Positions 42,226 through 50,308 of a DNA stretch of 64,000 bases are shown one piece after another (position 1 is the stretch's first letter; each line of letters begins with the position of its first letter). The stretch is from Arthrobacter sp. V1I7 (lineage in GTDB: Bacteria; Actinomycetota; Actinomycetes; Actinomycetales; Micrococcaceae): the NCBI RefSeq assembly GCF_030817015.1, contig NZ_JAUSYS010000001.1, positions 3,906,001-3,970,000 on the forward strand, written 5' to 3'. The notes beneath the pieces were generated by a model that saw only the letters and a list, made by a program, of their open reading frames with translations, had not been told where the DNA came from and searched no databases. Position numbers and translations under genes: made by a program.

Positions 42226-43278
42226 TTACCTCGTGGCTTCTGTGGGAGTGGAATCGCTGGGACGGTATCCAATGGCAGGCTTGTCGATGACTGGGTATTC
42301 AATGACGTGGCAAAGTGCGTCCAGGCTTCCGTCGGACAGCCGCTGGACGACGTCGGGAAGCTCCCCGAAGCTGGAGGACCCGGTGACGAAGACGTCGAAG
42401 ACGGGGTCCCGCAGCAGGGAGGCGGCAAGCTGGAGCCGCTCCGCAGTGGTGCGGCGGTGGCGCCGCGCACGGGCCACCACCCCGACCTGGCTGGCACGGA
42501 TGGAGAGCCGGCGGGCATGGAAGTCCTGCCCCAGCGGCAGCGTGACGGTCCGGTCGGCATACCAGGACATCTCGATGATGTCGCCTTCGTCGCCCGCCAG
42601 CTGCAGGCTCCGCTCCAGGCCAGCCTGGGACGCGGAGCAGTGGATCACGATGTCGCAGTCCGGCAGGGCGTCGTCGGGGTGACTGAACTCGACACCGAGG
42701 GTCGCCGCGAAGGAGCGCTTGTCCGGGTCGATGTCGATCAGCTGCAGCCGTCCGAGCGGGAAGGCGCTGAGGAGCTTGGCCACCATGCCGCCGACGAGTC
42801 CGGCGCCGATCACGGCGACGCGGTCACCCAGGCGGGGGCCGGCTTCCCACAGCCCGTTGACGGCTGTTTCGACGGTTCCGGTGAGGACCGCACGGCGGGC
42901 GGGGACGCCGTCGGGGACAACGGTGAGCGACTCGGCCGGGACCACGTAGCGGTCCTGGTGCGGGTACAGGCAGAAGACCGTCTTGCCCAGCAACTCCGCC
43001 GGGCCGTCCTCGACGATGCCGACGGAGAGGTAGCCGAATTTCACCGGGCCGGGAAAGGAGCCTTCCTGGTTGGGGGCGGCCATTTCCGCCGCGACGCATT
43101 GCGGCACGCGGGCATTGTGGACGACGAGTTCCGTGCCCTTGCTGATGCCCGAATACAGGGTGCGGACGAGGGCCTCGCCCGGTCCGGGGGCGTGCAGGTC
43201 CTCGCGCCGGAGTTCGCCTTTTTCGGGTCCGACGGTCCAATATGCGGTTGCTGTTGCCTGCTGTTCAGAAATACTCAT
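42226..43278 (-). CDS. zinc-less MDR dehydrogenase, BchC-like
   Basis: A 350-residue medium-chain dehydrogenase. In place of the catalytic zinc ligand motif it has TLYSGISKGTE, as in BchC-type and related zinc-independent members. The Rossmann motif is VAVIGAGLVGGMVAKLL (about 159-175) followed by the acidic IDIDPDK, pointing to NAD(H). It leads an operon with a PTPS-like protein, a GT4 glycosyltransferase and an HTH_42 protein, with gaps of 4 and 8 bases and a 4-base overlap. The ATG at 43278 is the family start; upstream codons run toward the tRNA and are low-complexity. Confidence 0.85.
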   Translation of the reverse strand: MSISEQQATATAYWTVGPEKGELRREDLHAPGPGEALVRTLYSGISKGTELVVHNARVPQCVAAEMAAPNQEGSFPGPVKFGYLSVGIVEDGPAELLGKTVFCLYPHQDRYVVPAESLTVVPDGVPARRAVLTGTVETAVNGLWEAGPRLGDRVAVIGAGLVGGMVAKLLSAFPLGRLQLIDIDPDKRSFAATLGVEFSHPDDALPDCDIVIHCSASQAGLERSLQLAGDEGDIIEMSWYADRTVTLPLGQDFHARRLSIRASQVGVVARARRHRRTTAERLQLAASLLRDPVFDVFVTGSSSFGELPDVVQRLSDGSLDALCHVIEYPVIDKPAIGYRPSDSTPTEATR

Positions 43279-43416
43279 CCTGCTTATGAATCTAGTGCCC
43301 CCGGCAGGGCGGGGGAAGTCCGGCGCGCCCGTCGCGGGTCGCCGCGGGCCCTGGACGAGCGCCGGCGGTCCGGCCGTTTGGGGATGAGCGCCTTGCTCCG
43401 GTAGCCTATACGGGTT

Positions 43417-43503
43417 GGTGACGTGTCCGAGCGGCCGAAGGTGCAACACTCGAAATGTTGTTTGGTGTCAAAGCCAACGTGGGTTCAAATCCCACCGTCA
43501 CCG
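43417..43503 (+). tRNA. tRNA-Ser(CGA), integration target
   Basis: The acceptor GGTGACG (43417-43423) pairs with CGTCACC (43496-43502), followed by G. The anticodon loop CTCGAAA gives anticodon CGA; a long variable arm is present. Its last 21 bases are part of the 25-bp repeat that also occurs at 57460-57484, so the element restores an intact tRNA after integration. Confidence 0.96.
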
Positions 43504-43507
43504 CCAA
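43483..43507 (+). repeat. attL
   Basis: The 25-bp sequence beginning GTTCAAATCCCACCGTCACC and ending GCCAA, identical to 57460-57484. It covers the T-arm and acceptor end of tRNA-Ser(CGA) and 4 bases beyond. The integrase ends 61 bases away. Confidence 0.93.
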
Positions 43508-43567
43508 GTGAGCAGGCGTCTACATCGTTGATAACACAGCGAAGTAGGCGCCTTCGCTTTTTGTAAT

Positions 43568-44665
43568 TTAGTCCCGTGAGCGCACTTTGAGCGCAACCTG
43601 CTGTGATGCAGCGGCATCGAGCGCGACGGCGACAGCGTCGAGATCATCCGGGAATAGATCTGCGTAGGTGTCCAGCGTCATCGTGGCGGAGGCATGCCCA
43701 AGCATTGCCTGGACGCTTTTCACGTTCGCCCCTGCTGAGATCGCCAGCGATGCTGCGGTGTGGCGGAGGTCGTGAATCGTCATCCGTTCAAGACCCGCCC
43801 GGCGTAGTGCGTTCACAAACCATCCATTGCTGGTCTGATTAGTACCGCTTCGTTTCATGTACCTGCCGTCCTCCCCAGGAAACAGCAGGTCGTCGGGGTG
43901 CTTACCCGCCATCTGACCGGCGAGCGCATCCGCCAGAAACGCTGGGAAGGGAACGCTGCGCTTCTTGTGCGTCTTCGGAGTGCCCACCTCGATCTTGCTC
44001 CCCACCTCGACGGCATTTAGGACCACGTTGAGACGGCGACGCATGGGGTTGACATCCTTGACCCGGAGCGCCGTCACCTCACCCCAGCGGAGTCCTGTGT
44101 AAGCGAGGACAAGAACCATAGTGCCGTGCTTCGCCTCAGCGGCGAGATCGTGTACCTGCTGGTGGGTCAGATAAACGTGCTCTTTCTTGACCTTCCGGGG
44201 CATCTTCACCCCCCGGGCGACATTCGACGAGAGCCTCCGGTCCTTCACCGCGATGTCCAGAATCTTGGCAAGGATGCCGTAACAGCGGATGACAAGCGTG
44301 GCAGACTTCTCGGCGCTTAGCTTGGCTACCCACGCCTGCACATCAGAGTGGCGGATGTCGGCAACGGGGGTCTTGCCCCAGCGAGGTTCGACGTGGACGC
44401 GCCAAGCGCTTTCGGTTGGCCGCAGCGTTGAGGGCTTGATGTGCGTGAGGTTCTCCAGCCATGCCCCACCGAGAACAGACACCGTGACCTTGCCCGCTGA
44501 GACGTTGATGAACTCACCTCGGGCCTGTTCCACAACGTTCTGCGACTTCCACAACTCGGCGTCGCGCTTGGTCTTGAAACCTCGCTTCATCGATGTGGTG
44601 CGGTCCGGCTTCCGGTAGCGGACCGTGTAGGTTCCGCGTGCTTCATCTTTGGAGATTGTCGCCAT
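43568..44665 (-). CDS. int: tyrosine site-specific integrase
   Basis: A 365-residue phage-type integrase that recombines attP with the tRNA attB. An N-terminal arm-binding region (YTVRYRKPDRTTSMKRGF) and SAM-like core-binding domain (about 60-150) precede the catalytic domain. Active-site residues: Arg in YTGLRWGEV, H-x-x-R in HDLRHTAAS, His in LGHASATMTLDTYADLF and its Tyr nucleophile. The ATG at 44665 lies 1 base after the stop of a 38-codon ORF. The 3' end contains half of a 31-bp repeat found again near attR. Confidence 0.96.
   Translation of the reverse strand: MATISKDEARGTYTVRYRKPDRTTSMKRGFKTKRDAELWKSQNVVEQARGEFINVSAGKVTVSVLGGAWLENLTHIKPSTLRPTESAWRVHVEPRWGKTPVADIRHSDVQAWVAKLSAEKSATLVIRCYGILAKILDIAVKDRRLSSNVARGVKMPRKVKKEHVYLTHQQVHDLAAEAKHGTMVLVLAYTGLRWGEVTALRVKDVNPMRRRLNVVLNAVEVGSKIEVGTPKTHKKRSVPFPAFLADALAGQMAGKHPDDLLFPGEDGRYMKRSGTNQTSNGWFVNALRRAGLERMTIHDLRHTAASLAISAGANVKSVQAMLGHASATMTLDTYADLFPDDLDAVAVALDAAASQQVALKVRSRD
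43577..43607. repeat. attL-proximal copy of a 31-bp repeat
   Basis: TGAGCGCACTTTGAGCGCAA then 5 variable bases and TGTGAT. It matches 57346-57376 at 24 of 31 positions with no gaps, including an exact TTTGAGCGCAA. Here it lies within the last codons of int. Confidence 0.6.
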
Positions 44666-44666
44666 G

Positions 44667-44783
44667 TCACGTCACCGCCTCTGCTGCCTGCCGCACGTGC
44701 TCGCCTGGGTGATCATGCCCACCCATACCTGCAATCGTCTGTCGGATGCCCTGACGGGATCTGTACAGGTCACTGCTACGCAT
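44667..44783 (-). CDS. 38-codon ORF coupled between the HTH regulator and int
   Basis: It begins MRSSDLYRSRQGIRQTIAG and ends EHVRQAAEAVT. Its ATG overlaps the end of the upstream regulator gene, and its TGA ends 1 base before the int ATG. The chain of overlaps suggests translation passes through it into int. It could be a tiny basic protein or only a coupling leader. No family recognised. Confidence 0.4.
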   Translation of the reverse strand: MRSSDLYRSRQGIRQTIAGMGGHDHPGEHVRQAAEAVT

Positions 44784-45270
44784 TTGTCGACTCCTGTTTG
44801 AGCAGGCGGCTCGCACTGGACTGACTGACACCCAATACTTCCTGAATCAGCTTTAGCTCAGGCTGACCAAACGCCCGAGCAATGACGAATAGTCGTTCAG
44901 CTTGCGTCCGCCGCCAAACCTCAAGGTCCTGCTTCTTGTGGGGTACGCGCTCCCAATAGAGTTCCCCGTCTTCGAGCGTCAGGCGGTCCGGGTAAGGAAG
45001 CTTATAGTCGCCCCCACTCTGGAGCCCGAAGCTGGTTTTCCGCATGACTTCCCCAAACGCCTCCTGGACCCGCACCCTTCGAAGAATGGTTCCAGTGATG
45101 GGTTCCGCCCCTTCGCCTTGGACGACCGTCAACCTGCGTATCTCGTATTGCTCGGAGTCGCGGTTGAAGGTGGCCACAAATTCAACTTCCACTGATCGAT
45201 CGCCGTAAGATCCCGAGTTCTTGACCTCTGCCGGAAACTTCAGCCCCGCGCCTGCATTGATGTTTTTCAT
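44776..45270 (-). CDS. element-encoded HTH protein, putative regulator
   Basis: A 164-residue protein I cannot place in a family. The C-terminal 35 residues look like a helix-turn-helix (ELKLIQEVLGVSQSSASRLLKQ). The N-terminal half is mainly beta (VEVEFVATFNRDSEQYEIRRLTV). The ATG at 45270 was taken as start; an upstream in-frame codon at 45297 is possible. It is transcribed divergently from the excisionase-like gene, and the region between holds an inverted TACAATCA/TGATTGTA pair, so it is a good candidate for the element's repressor. Confidence 0.7.
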   Translation of the reverse strand: MKNINAGAGLKFPAEVKNSGSYGDRSVEVEFVATFNRDSEQYEIRRLTVVQGEGAEPITGTILRRVRVQEAFGEVMRKTSFGLQSGGDYKLPYPDRLTLEDGELYWERVPHKKQDLEVWRRTQAERLFVIARAFGQPELKLIQEVLGVSQSSASRLLKQESTNA

Positions 45271-45302
45271 GCATCTGACGCTAACAGATGTGAGCACACG
45301 AC

Positions 45303-45359
45303 TACAATCAGGTCTCCAAAAATACGACTAGTTGACACAAGATTGTTCCCGTGATTGTA
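45303..45359 (+). promoter_or_regulatory. divergent control region with TTGACA promoter and inverted repeat
   Basis: TTGACA at 45332-45337 and TTGTAT at 45355-45360 are 17 bases apart, pointing to the excisionase/rep operon. TACAATCA (45303-45310) and its complement TGATTGTA (45352-45359) flank the -35 and overlap the -10, as an operator pair would. Confidence 0.55.
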
Positions 45360-45375
45360 TATGAACATCAATCCA

Positions 45376-45405
45376 CTGGGCACCTCATTCAAATAATGTG
45401 CCCAG
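45376..45405 (+). promoter_or_regulatory. stem-loop in the leader of the excisionase-like gene
   Basis: CTGGGCAC and GTGCCCAG (8-bp perfect arms) with a 14-base AT-rich loop, ending 8 bases before the GGAGG ribosome site. It may act as an operator or affect translation. Confidence 0.45.
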
Positions 45406-45424
45406 AATGCCACAGGAGGAACAG

Positions 45425-45649
45425 ATGTCTCGAAAGCGCCCCAATGACCACCTTGCACCAAGTGAGGTTCTCTACCGCCCTGACATGGCGGCGAACTACA
45501 CCGGCTACAGCCGCCAGACGATGGCCCAATGGCGATACCTGGGCAAAGGCCCCCGGTACCTGCGGCCGACTCCACGCACCATCATCTACCGCAAGTCTGA
45601 TCTCGATGCCTGGCTGTCAGCCAGCGTGGTCGATCCCGCAGCCAGCTAA
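45425..45649 (+). CDS. excisionase-like helix-turn-helix protein
   Basis: A 74-residue protein with a MerR/AlpA-type winged helix: PSEVLYRPDMAANYTGYSRQTMAQWRYLGKGPRYLRP and IIYRKSDLDAWL. Such small HTH_17-family proteins act as recombination directionality factors or as activators in integrative elements and PICI-type satellites. It is the first gene of the rightward operon, with GGAGG 5 bases before the ATG at 45425, and is divergent from the regulator/integrase genes. Role in excision is inferred from family and place. Confidence 0.82.
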   Translation: MSRKRPNDHLAPSEVLYRPDMAANYTGYSRQTMAQWRYLGKGPRYLRPTPRTIIYRKSDLDAWLSASVVDPAAS

Positions 45650-45659
45650 TCCAGCAAAA

Positions 45660-45692
45660 AGCCGGGTTCACCCGAAACGACAAAACCCGGCT
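45660..45692 (+). terminator. hairpin between the excisionase-like gene and rep
   Basis: AGCCGGGTT (45660-45668) pairs with AACCCGGCT (45684-45692), followed by CTTGCTTCT. It may attenuate transcription into the replication gene. Confidence 0.6.
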
Positions 45693-45717
45693 CTTGCTTC
45701 TAACGAAAGGTGTGACG

Positions 45718-48036
45718 GTGAGCATCCGAACACAAACCCATACTAGGACGGGCGCATCGGCTCGCCTGAGGCGGAAGAGAAGACCCTCCTTGGAGATCGA
45801 GGTTGACTTCAGCCGCGTCGCCGAAAACTCCCCGCAGGCAAAGGCGCTCCGGATACCTGCCGGTGTGAATGAGATGACTCCCCTCAATGCGGCGCTGGCT
45901 TACGCAAGGGCGGGCATCTATGTAGGAACGCTCGCACCGGGCACGAAGAATCCGGGCTCTCTCTTGAAGAAGGGTTGGGACACCAAAACCAGTACGGACC
46001 CTGCTGTAATCCGAGCATGGTTCGAAAAGTGGCCCGACGCCGGAGTGTTCATCCACGCAGGTCGAAGCGGGCTGGCCATTTTCGACTACGACGGCGACAA
46101 CCTCGACGATGTTCCGCCCGAGATAGCGGATGAACTACGCAAGGGGTTGTTCCACAGCTCCCGCGGTTCCGGTGACCGGGGGCACTACGTTTTTTGCACT
46201 GATGAATCACTTGGCAACTCCCCCGGTGAGTTCGCACCCTGGGGTGACTTCCGAGGCAAGAACGGTGTCATCGTTGCCTCCCCCACAATCCACCCCGTAA
46301 CGGAAAACCCTTACAAGTGGGTTAGGGCAGGGGAAGTGCCGAATCTGGAAGCCAGCCTGCGGAGCCTTGTGCAGTCTGCCGGTATAAGTGCGAACGAGCC
46401 GCTATCCCCGGCTCACCTCACGACCTTCTGCCGGGAACACACCACGTCCAAGCACCCCGGCAAGATCGACGGGCCGGTCACCAGCTTCCGAACCCGAGTT
46501 GGCGAAGGCGAATCTCGGCACGGAGCTATGGTCGCCGTTCTTGGCTGGGCAGTCCGCGAAGTGCGCGCTGGCGATTACTCCGCTGATCAAGCAGTTGATG
46601 CCCTCAGAGAGGCATGGGACAAGGCCTTCTCACCGGCACAAGGTCGTACGCCTCATGCCCAAGAGTTCGACAACATGGTTAGGTGGGCCGCCGCCCAGCC
46701 CGACGCTCGCGAAGTTGCCGATGAAATCTGGGCTATGTCCGTGGTCATGGGCCTGATCAAGCGCTTCGCCAACGATCACGGCGTCGGTCCTTTCGGCATG
46801 TTGGGCCTCGGTATCATCCGTGCGCTGCTAGCGGTACCCGCCTACGTATGCCTACCGGATACCGTCGGGACCCCTGCGCCTCCAAACCTGCACTTGGCGA
46901 TCGTTGCCAAATCCGGCGCGGGCAAGGGCATGAGTGAAAAGCTTGGTCGGCGTCTCTACACCCTTCCCGCATCCGTCGAAGAGGACGTCTTCCAAGGCTC
47001 CCCAGGCTCGGGAGAAGGCGTCGCCAAGATGTTTGGCTCGCTTCAGCCAGTCGATGGTCAGAAGGGTTTTGAGGTTGTCTACGGCTACACCCGTGTCCTT
47101 CTGTCAGCCCCTGAGGTCGACAGCCTGAAAGCCATGTTCGGTCGGGACAGCAGCACGCTCTCCGAAACGCTACGGAAGGCTGGTACCGGCGAGGCGTTGG
47201 GCTACGGGTACGCGAACAAGTCCAAGAACATACCCGTTGGCGATGATCGCTACCGCCTGTGTATGCAGGTAGGGGTGCAACCCCTCCGTGCGGACGCATT
47301 GTTCAGCGAAGCAGGTGGTGGCCTCCCCCAGCGCTTCGTATGGGTGACTGTAAACGACCCCGACGCGGTGGATACCGACCCGGAGTCCAGAAGTTCTGCA
47401 ACCATCGCCTTGCCGGAATGGCCGCACGAGCGTCACCGAACAGAACGTTGGAAGTCCAAGATGGGCGAGGCTGCAGGCTATGAGGAGCTCACCCACGTCA
47501 CAATCCCCAAATCCGTTGAAGCCATCATCCGTTCAGAAAACTTGCGCCGACGCCGCGAAGACCCGTTTGAGACCGGCGAAAGCGACAAATATGACGGTCA
47601 CCGTCTCTTGGTTATCGAGAAGGTCGCGCTCGGGATTGCGGTCCTCCACGGGAAGACTCACGGTTTTGACGAGATCCACTGGGAGATGGCGCAACGCTTC
47701 ATGACCCACAGCGACTGGGTTCGGGAAAGCACCGAGCAGGTCATGCGGGGCGAGGCGCAGAAGAAACATCTGGCCCGAGCTAAGGCTGAGGGCAAGGCTG
47801 CTGTGATCCGGGACGACGCTGCCCACAACACCATGCGTCGGGAGGTCCGCGAAGTTGTTCTCATTCTCCTGAAGGAGGGGCCAAAAACAGGCTCGGCATT
47901 CTCAAAGAAGTTTGGAGAGGCCAAGCGCAAGCTACTGCCCGAGGTTCTCGATGACCTCCGCCGGAACGAAAAGTTGATCACGCGGCAGCGCGTCGCCTCG
48001 GGAAATACCGAGGGGTGGCGATACTCCTTGCGATAA
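45718..48036 (+). CDS. replication protein with N-terminal prim-pol domain
   Basis: A 772-residue protein. Residues about 45-230 are a bifunctional DNA primase/polymerase (AEP) domain: PLNAALAYARAGIYVGTLAPGTKNP, the metal-binding FDYDGDN, SSRGSGDRGHYVF and GVIVASPTIHP. The remainder is a DUF3987-like helicase/ATPase part with a Walker-A-like stretch, IVAKSGAGKGMSEKLG. Prim-pol Rep proteins start replication of AICEs, plasmids and satellites. GTG at 45718 is favoured by an AAAGG 7 bases upstream; earlier in-frame TTG and GTG codons lack spacing. It should act on the iteron region at 57061-57318. Confidence 0.88.
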   Translation: MSIRTQTHTRTGASARLRRKRRPSLEIEVDFSRVAENSPQAKALRIPAGVNEMTPLNAALAYARAGIYVGTLAPGTKNPGSLLKKGWDTKTSTDPAVIRAWFEKWPDAGVFIHAGRSGLAIFDYDGDNLDDVPPEIADELRKGLFHSSRGSGDRGHYVFCTDESLGNSPGEFAPWGDFRGKNGVIVASPTIHPVTENPYKWVRAGEVPNLEASLRSLVQSAGISANEPLSPAHLTTFCREHTTSKHPGKIDGPVTSFRTRVGEGESRHGAMVAVLGWAVREVRAGDYSADQAVDALREAWDKAFSPAQGRTPHAQEFDNMVRWAAAQPDAREVADEIWAMSVVMGLIKRFANDHGVGPFGMLGLGIIRALLAVPAYVCLPDTVGTPAPPNLHLAIVAKSGAGKGMSEKLGRRLYTLPASVEEDVFQGSPGSGEGVAKMFGSLQPVDGQKGFEVVYGYTRVLLSAPEVDSLKAMFGRDSSTLSETLRKAGTGEALGYGYANKSKNIPVGDDRYRLCMQVGVQPLRADALFSEAGGGLPQRFVWVTVNDPDAVDTDPESRSSATIALPEWPHERHRTERWKSKMGEAAGYEELTHVTIPKSVEAIIRSENLRRRREDPFETGESDKYDGHRLLVIEKVALGIAVLHGKTHGFDEIHWEMAQRFMTHSDWVRESTEQVMRGEAQKKHLARAKAEGKAAVIRDDAAHNTMRREVREVVLILLKEGPKTGSAFSKKFGEAKRKLLPEVLDDLRRNEKLITRQRVASGNTEGWRYSLR

Positions 48037-48091
48037 CCCAGCAGCCTCTACCAATAGCCGCAAGATCCACCATCCGAAAGGAAGTACCACC

Positions 48092-48406
48092 ATGAATGAA
48101 CAGCCAACCCCCTACACGCCGCCCAGGCGACGCTCACGCATCACGGTTGTAAAGGGTGCGCCAGTCGCGCCCGTGACTCTGTCGCCGCTAATCGATGGCA
48201 TGGTGACAGGCACCTTGGGCAACGTCACGCTGACGTCTGCCGTGTACGTTCAGCTCGCGACAGCACACCGTGTCGATAGGCCCCTCGCCTGGGTGCGTTT
48301 CGACGGCACTGTAGAAGTCCTCGGTCTCTTCGACCAGCGACCGGTCAGGACGACCGCCGACTCTGAAGGCCTACCGCAACTGATCCTGACCGGCGGTGCG
48401 CGATGA
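48092..48406 (+). CDS. unknown element protein, first of a coupled four-gene operon
   Basis: A 104-residue protein of no family I know. A Pro/Arg-rich start (PPRRRSRITVV) precedes a small, mostly beta region (VTGTLGNVTLTSAVYVQL, WVRFDGTVEVLGLF). The ATG at 48092 has GGAAG upstream. It overlaps the next gene by 4 bases (ATGA). Confidence 0.7.
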   Translation: MNEQPTPYTPPRRRSRITVVKGAPVAPVTLSPLIDGMVTGTLGNVTLTSAVYVQLATAHRVDRPLAWVRFDGTVEVLGLFDQRPVRTTADSEGLPQLILTGGAR

Positions 48407-48825
48407 CCCTCGTGGACGTCGATTTCACCCGCCCGAAGAACAGATATGAACTGCAACTGCCGGTACCGGGACCTGCGTGGCGTGAAGCTCCGGTCGATAC
48501 CTACGACGTGCCCGGGGAACGCGAATTGGGCTTGCTGATCGGGAATCTCTACTTCACCGCCGACATGTTCCACATTCTCCCCGAGCACACCGACTGGCGA
48601 TCAGTGAAGCGTGGCGACATCGCAATCCTGGGCCGGGTCGATCTTGATTGGCACATGCTCGACCTGGTGCTCATGGACGACGACGGATACCTCAAATCCG
48701 CCTCGATCAGTTTTCTGTCTATCTGGCTCAAGCCCCAGACCATGCGTTCGTTCCTCTTCCGCTGCTGGGACCTGGCACCCCTAATTTTGACCAACGAAAC
48801 CCCCTACCAAAGGAGCACCAAATGA
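48403..48825 (+). CDS. unknown element protein, second of the coupled operon
   Basis: A 140-residue protein, no family recognised. Starts MTLVDVDFTRPKNRYELQL; the middle has GLLIGNLYFTADMFHILPEH and alternating hydrophobic strands (DIAILGRVDLDWHMLDLVLM). No signal peptide. ATGA overlaps at both ends suggest that its amount is fixed relative to its neighbours. Confidence 0.7.
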   Translation: MTLVDVDFTRPKNRYELQLPVPGPAWREAPVDTYDVPGERELGLLIGNLYFTADMFHILPEHTDWRSVKRGDIAILGRVDLDWHMLDLVLMDDDGYLKSASISFLSIWLKPQTMRSFLFRCWDLAPLILTNETPYQRSTK

Positions 48826-48989
48826 ACGTCCAAGAATCGATGGCCGCCCACCGCGACGGAACATTCGAGGAGAAGGTTAAGGCCAGCGCCGAGCGCCGTC
48901 AGACCGCCAAGGAACGCAAGTCTGAAGGGGGCGTCCAAAAAGGCCGCGACCTCTACGAATCCATGTACCCCACCAAGAAGGAGCAGTAA
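48822..48989 (+). CDS. 55-residue charged element protein
   Basis: A short, very hydrophilic protein (MNVQESMAAHRDGTFEEK, then Lys/Arg/Glu-rich to the end), probably helical. The ATG at 48822 overlaps the preceding stop as ATGA, and the next gene begins 2 bases after its stop. No family recognised. Confidence 0.65.
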   Translation: MNVQESMAAHRDGTFEEKVKASAERRQTAKERKSEGGVQKGRDLYESMYPTKKEQ

Positions 48990-48991
48990 TC

Positions 48992-50020
48992 ATGACCATC
49001 ACAGCAAAGGCCTACACCCACATCCCCGGCTTCGATGACCACACCAAGGCCGAGAAGCGCATCAATGAAGAGAGCACGAGGAACCGAGCCATCAAGCCCG
49101 AAGCCCTGATCTCCACCACGGACTACGTCGAAGCTGCACTGGCCGGTGAGGACTTCCCCAAGGAACCTCATTTCCACAACGAAGAAATCCGGTCCGAAAG
49201 GCAGAACGCAGCAGTCTGCGCACAGATGCTCAAGGACGCCTTGAAAGCCGTCCAGGAGCGGAAGCGCGATCTGATCAGGGACAACTCCGATTCCGCCCTC
49301 GGTTTCCTCCGTGCCGAACTCGCCAAACTGATGGACGACGTTCGAGCCAACGACGAAGTCCTCGGCACCATCCGAGCTGCAGAACAGGTTCTCGCCGCCA
49401 ACGATCCGAAAATCCTGTCGGCTTGGGGTGCCAGGGAAGAACTGATCTCCCGCTACAGCGAAATCCGAACTGTTCAGCACGGCCTCACCGCTCCCGGCCT
49501 TGCTCAAGGCGAGCCCTTCAAGATCGCCGTCGTGGGGCACATCCGCAATTCATTGGAACTGTCCGACTACTGGCTCAGCAAACGCGAGCGGTCCACGTCC
49601 CACCGTGCCGCCAATGACCAGCTCGAAGGCGTCAGGAACTTCGACACATGGCTCGGTGCTGGAGGATCAGCTCTGTTCAAGCACAGCACGTCCGCCATCC
49701 CGAGCACTGACATCAACGGGAAGCCGGCCAACCCCTGGGACTATCTGGTGTGGCTCGCAACGGTAGCGGAACCGTGGGTGCCGTCCACCGCCCAAGTTGT
49801 TTCCGCCTACGATGCGGCGAATCTCGCTGTTGCCGAAACCGACTACAAGAAGTTCCGTGTCCAAGAAGCCGCAAGGGGCCGGTACTTCGAGGTCATCGGA
49901 CTGGCCCCGGTTGTCGCCTACTCGAACACTCCTAAAAAAGACGGTGACGACAAGCTCGAGGTCGGCCGCATGAAGCGGTCATCTTGGGGTGAAGCAGGAG
50001 CCCGAGCAATGGGTTTCTAG
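48992..50020 (+). CDS. unknown 342-residue element protein
   Basis: The largest member of the coupled operon; no family recognised. Residues about 60-150 are strongly helical and charged (SERQNAAVCAQMLKDALKAV, FLRAELAKLMDDVRANDEV), like a coiled coil. The second half is more globular with Trp and aromatic residues (NPWDYLVWLATVAEPWVPS) and ends in a basic region. There are no membrane segments or enzymatic motifs. A terminator-like hairpin follows. The operon is conserved in orientation and coupling, so a shared structure or complex is possible. Confidence 0.75.
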   Translation: MTITAKAYTHIPGFDDHTKAEKRINEESTRNRAIKPEALISTTDYVEAALAGEDFPKEPHFHNEEIRSERQNAAVCAQMLKDALKAVQERKRDLIRDNSDSALGFLRAELAKLMDDVRANDEVLGTIRAAEQVLAANDPKILSAWGAREELISRYSEIRTVQHGLTAPGLAQGEPFKIAVVGHIRNSLELSDYWLSKRERSTSHRAANDQLEGVRNFDTWLGAGGSALFKHSTSAIPSTDINGKPANPWDYLVWLATVAEPWVPSTAQVVSAYDAANLAVAETDYKKFRVQEAARGRYFEVIGLAPVVAYSNTPKKDGDDKLEVGRMKRSSWGEAGARAMGF

Positions 50021-50035
50021 TCTGTAAACCGCGAT

Positions 50036-50062
50036 ACCCCGTGCCACTCGCAGGTACGGGGT
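50036..50062 (+). terminator. hairpin after the unknown operon
   Basis: ACCCCGT and ACGGGGT arms (50036-50042, 50056-50062), extendable inward by GCC/GGT, 16 bases after the stop codon, followed by TTCG. Confidence 0.6.
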
Positions 50063-50082
50063 TTCGTGGTGGATAGCCGCCA

Positions 50083-50277
50083 ATGCAATCGATCAACACG
50101 AACGGGAACGCTGCGACAGCGCCCGTGACGCGTTCTGCAGATGCCAGCACGTGCGCTCGTAGGTGATCGATCATCGAACGATTCTTGGACGCTCACAGAC
50201 GCGCCTGGGCGTTCGGGTCCCCGAGATGCCGCGCACCGCGCTCATCTCCTATCGTCGCTACATGAATTCGATTGCAT
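50083..50277. repeat. region bounded by inverted ATGCAATCG
   Basis: ATGCAATCG (50083-50091) and CGATTGCAT (50269-50277) are exact inverse copies. The same pair bounds 55813-55957 in the other large gap of the element, and in both places the left copy follows a terminator and a GTGGTGGAT motif. No gene lies between. A structured RNA, an origin part or a recombination relic are possible. Confidence 0.5.
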
Positions 50278-50308
50278 GGGATGGACGACGTAACCGAAGC
50301 ATCGACCT

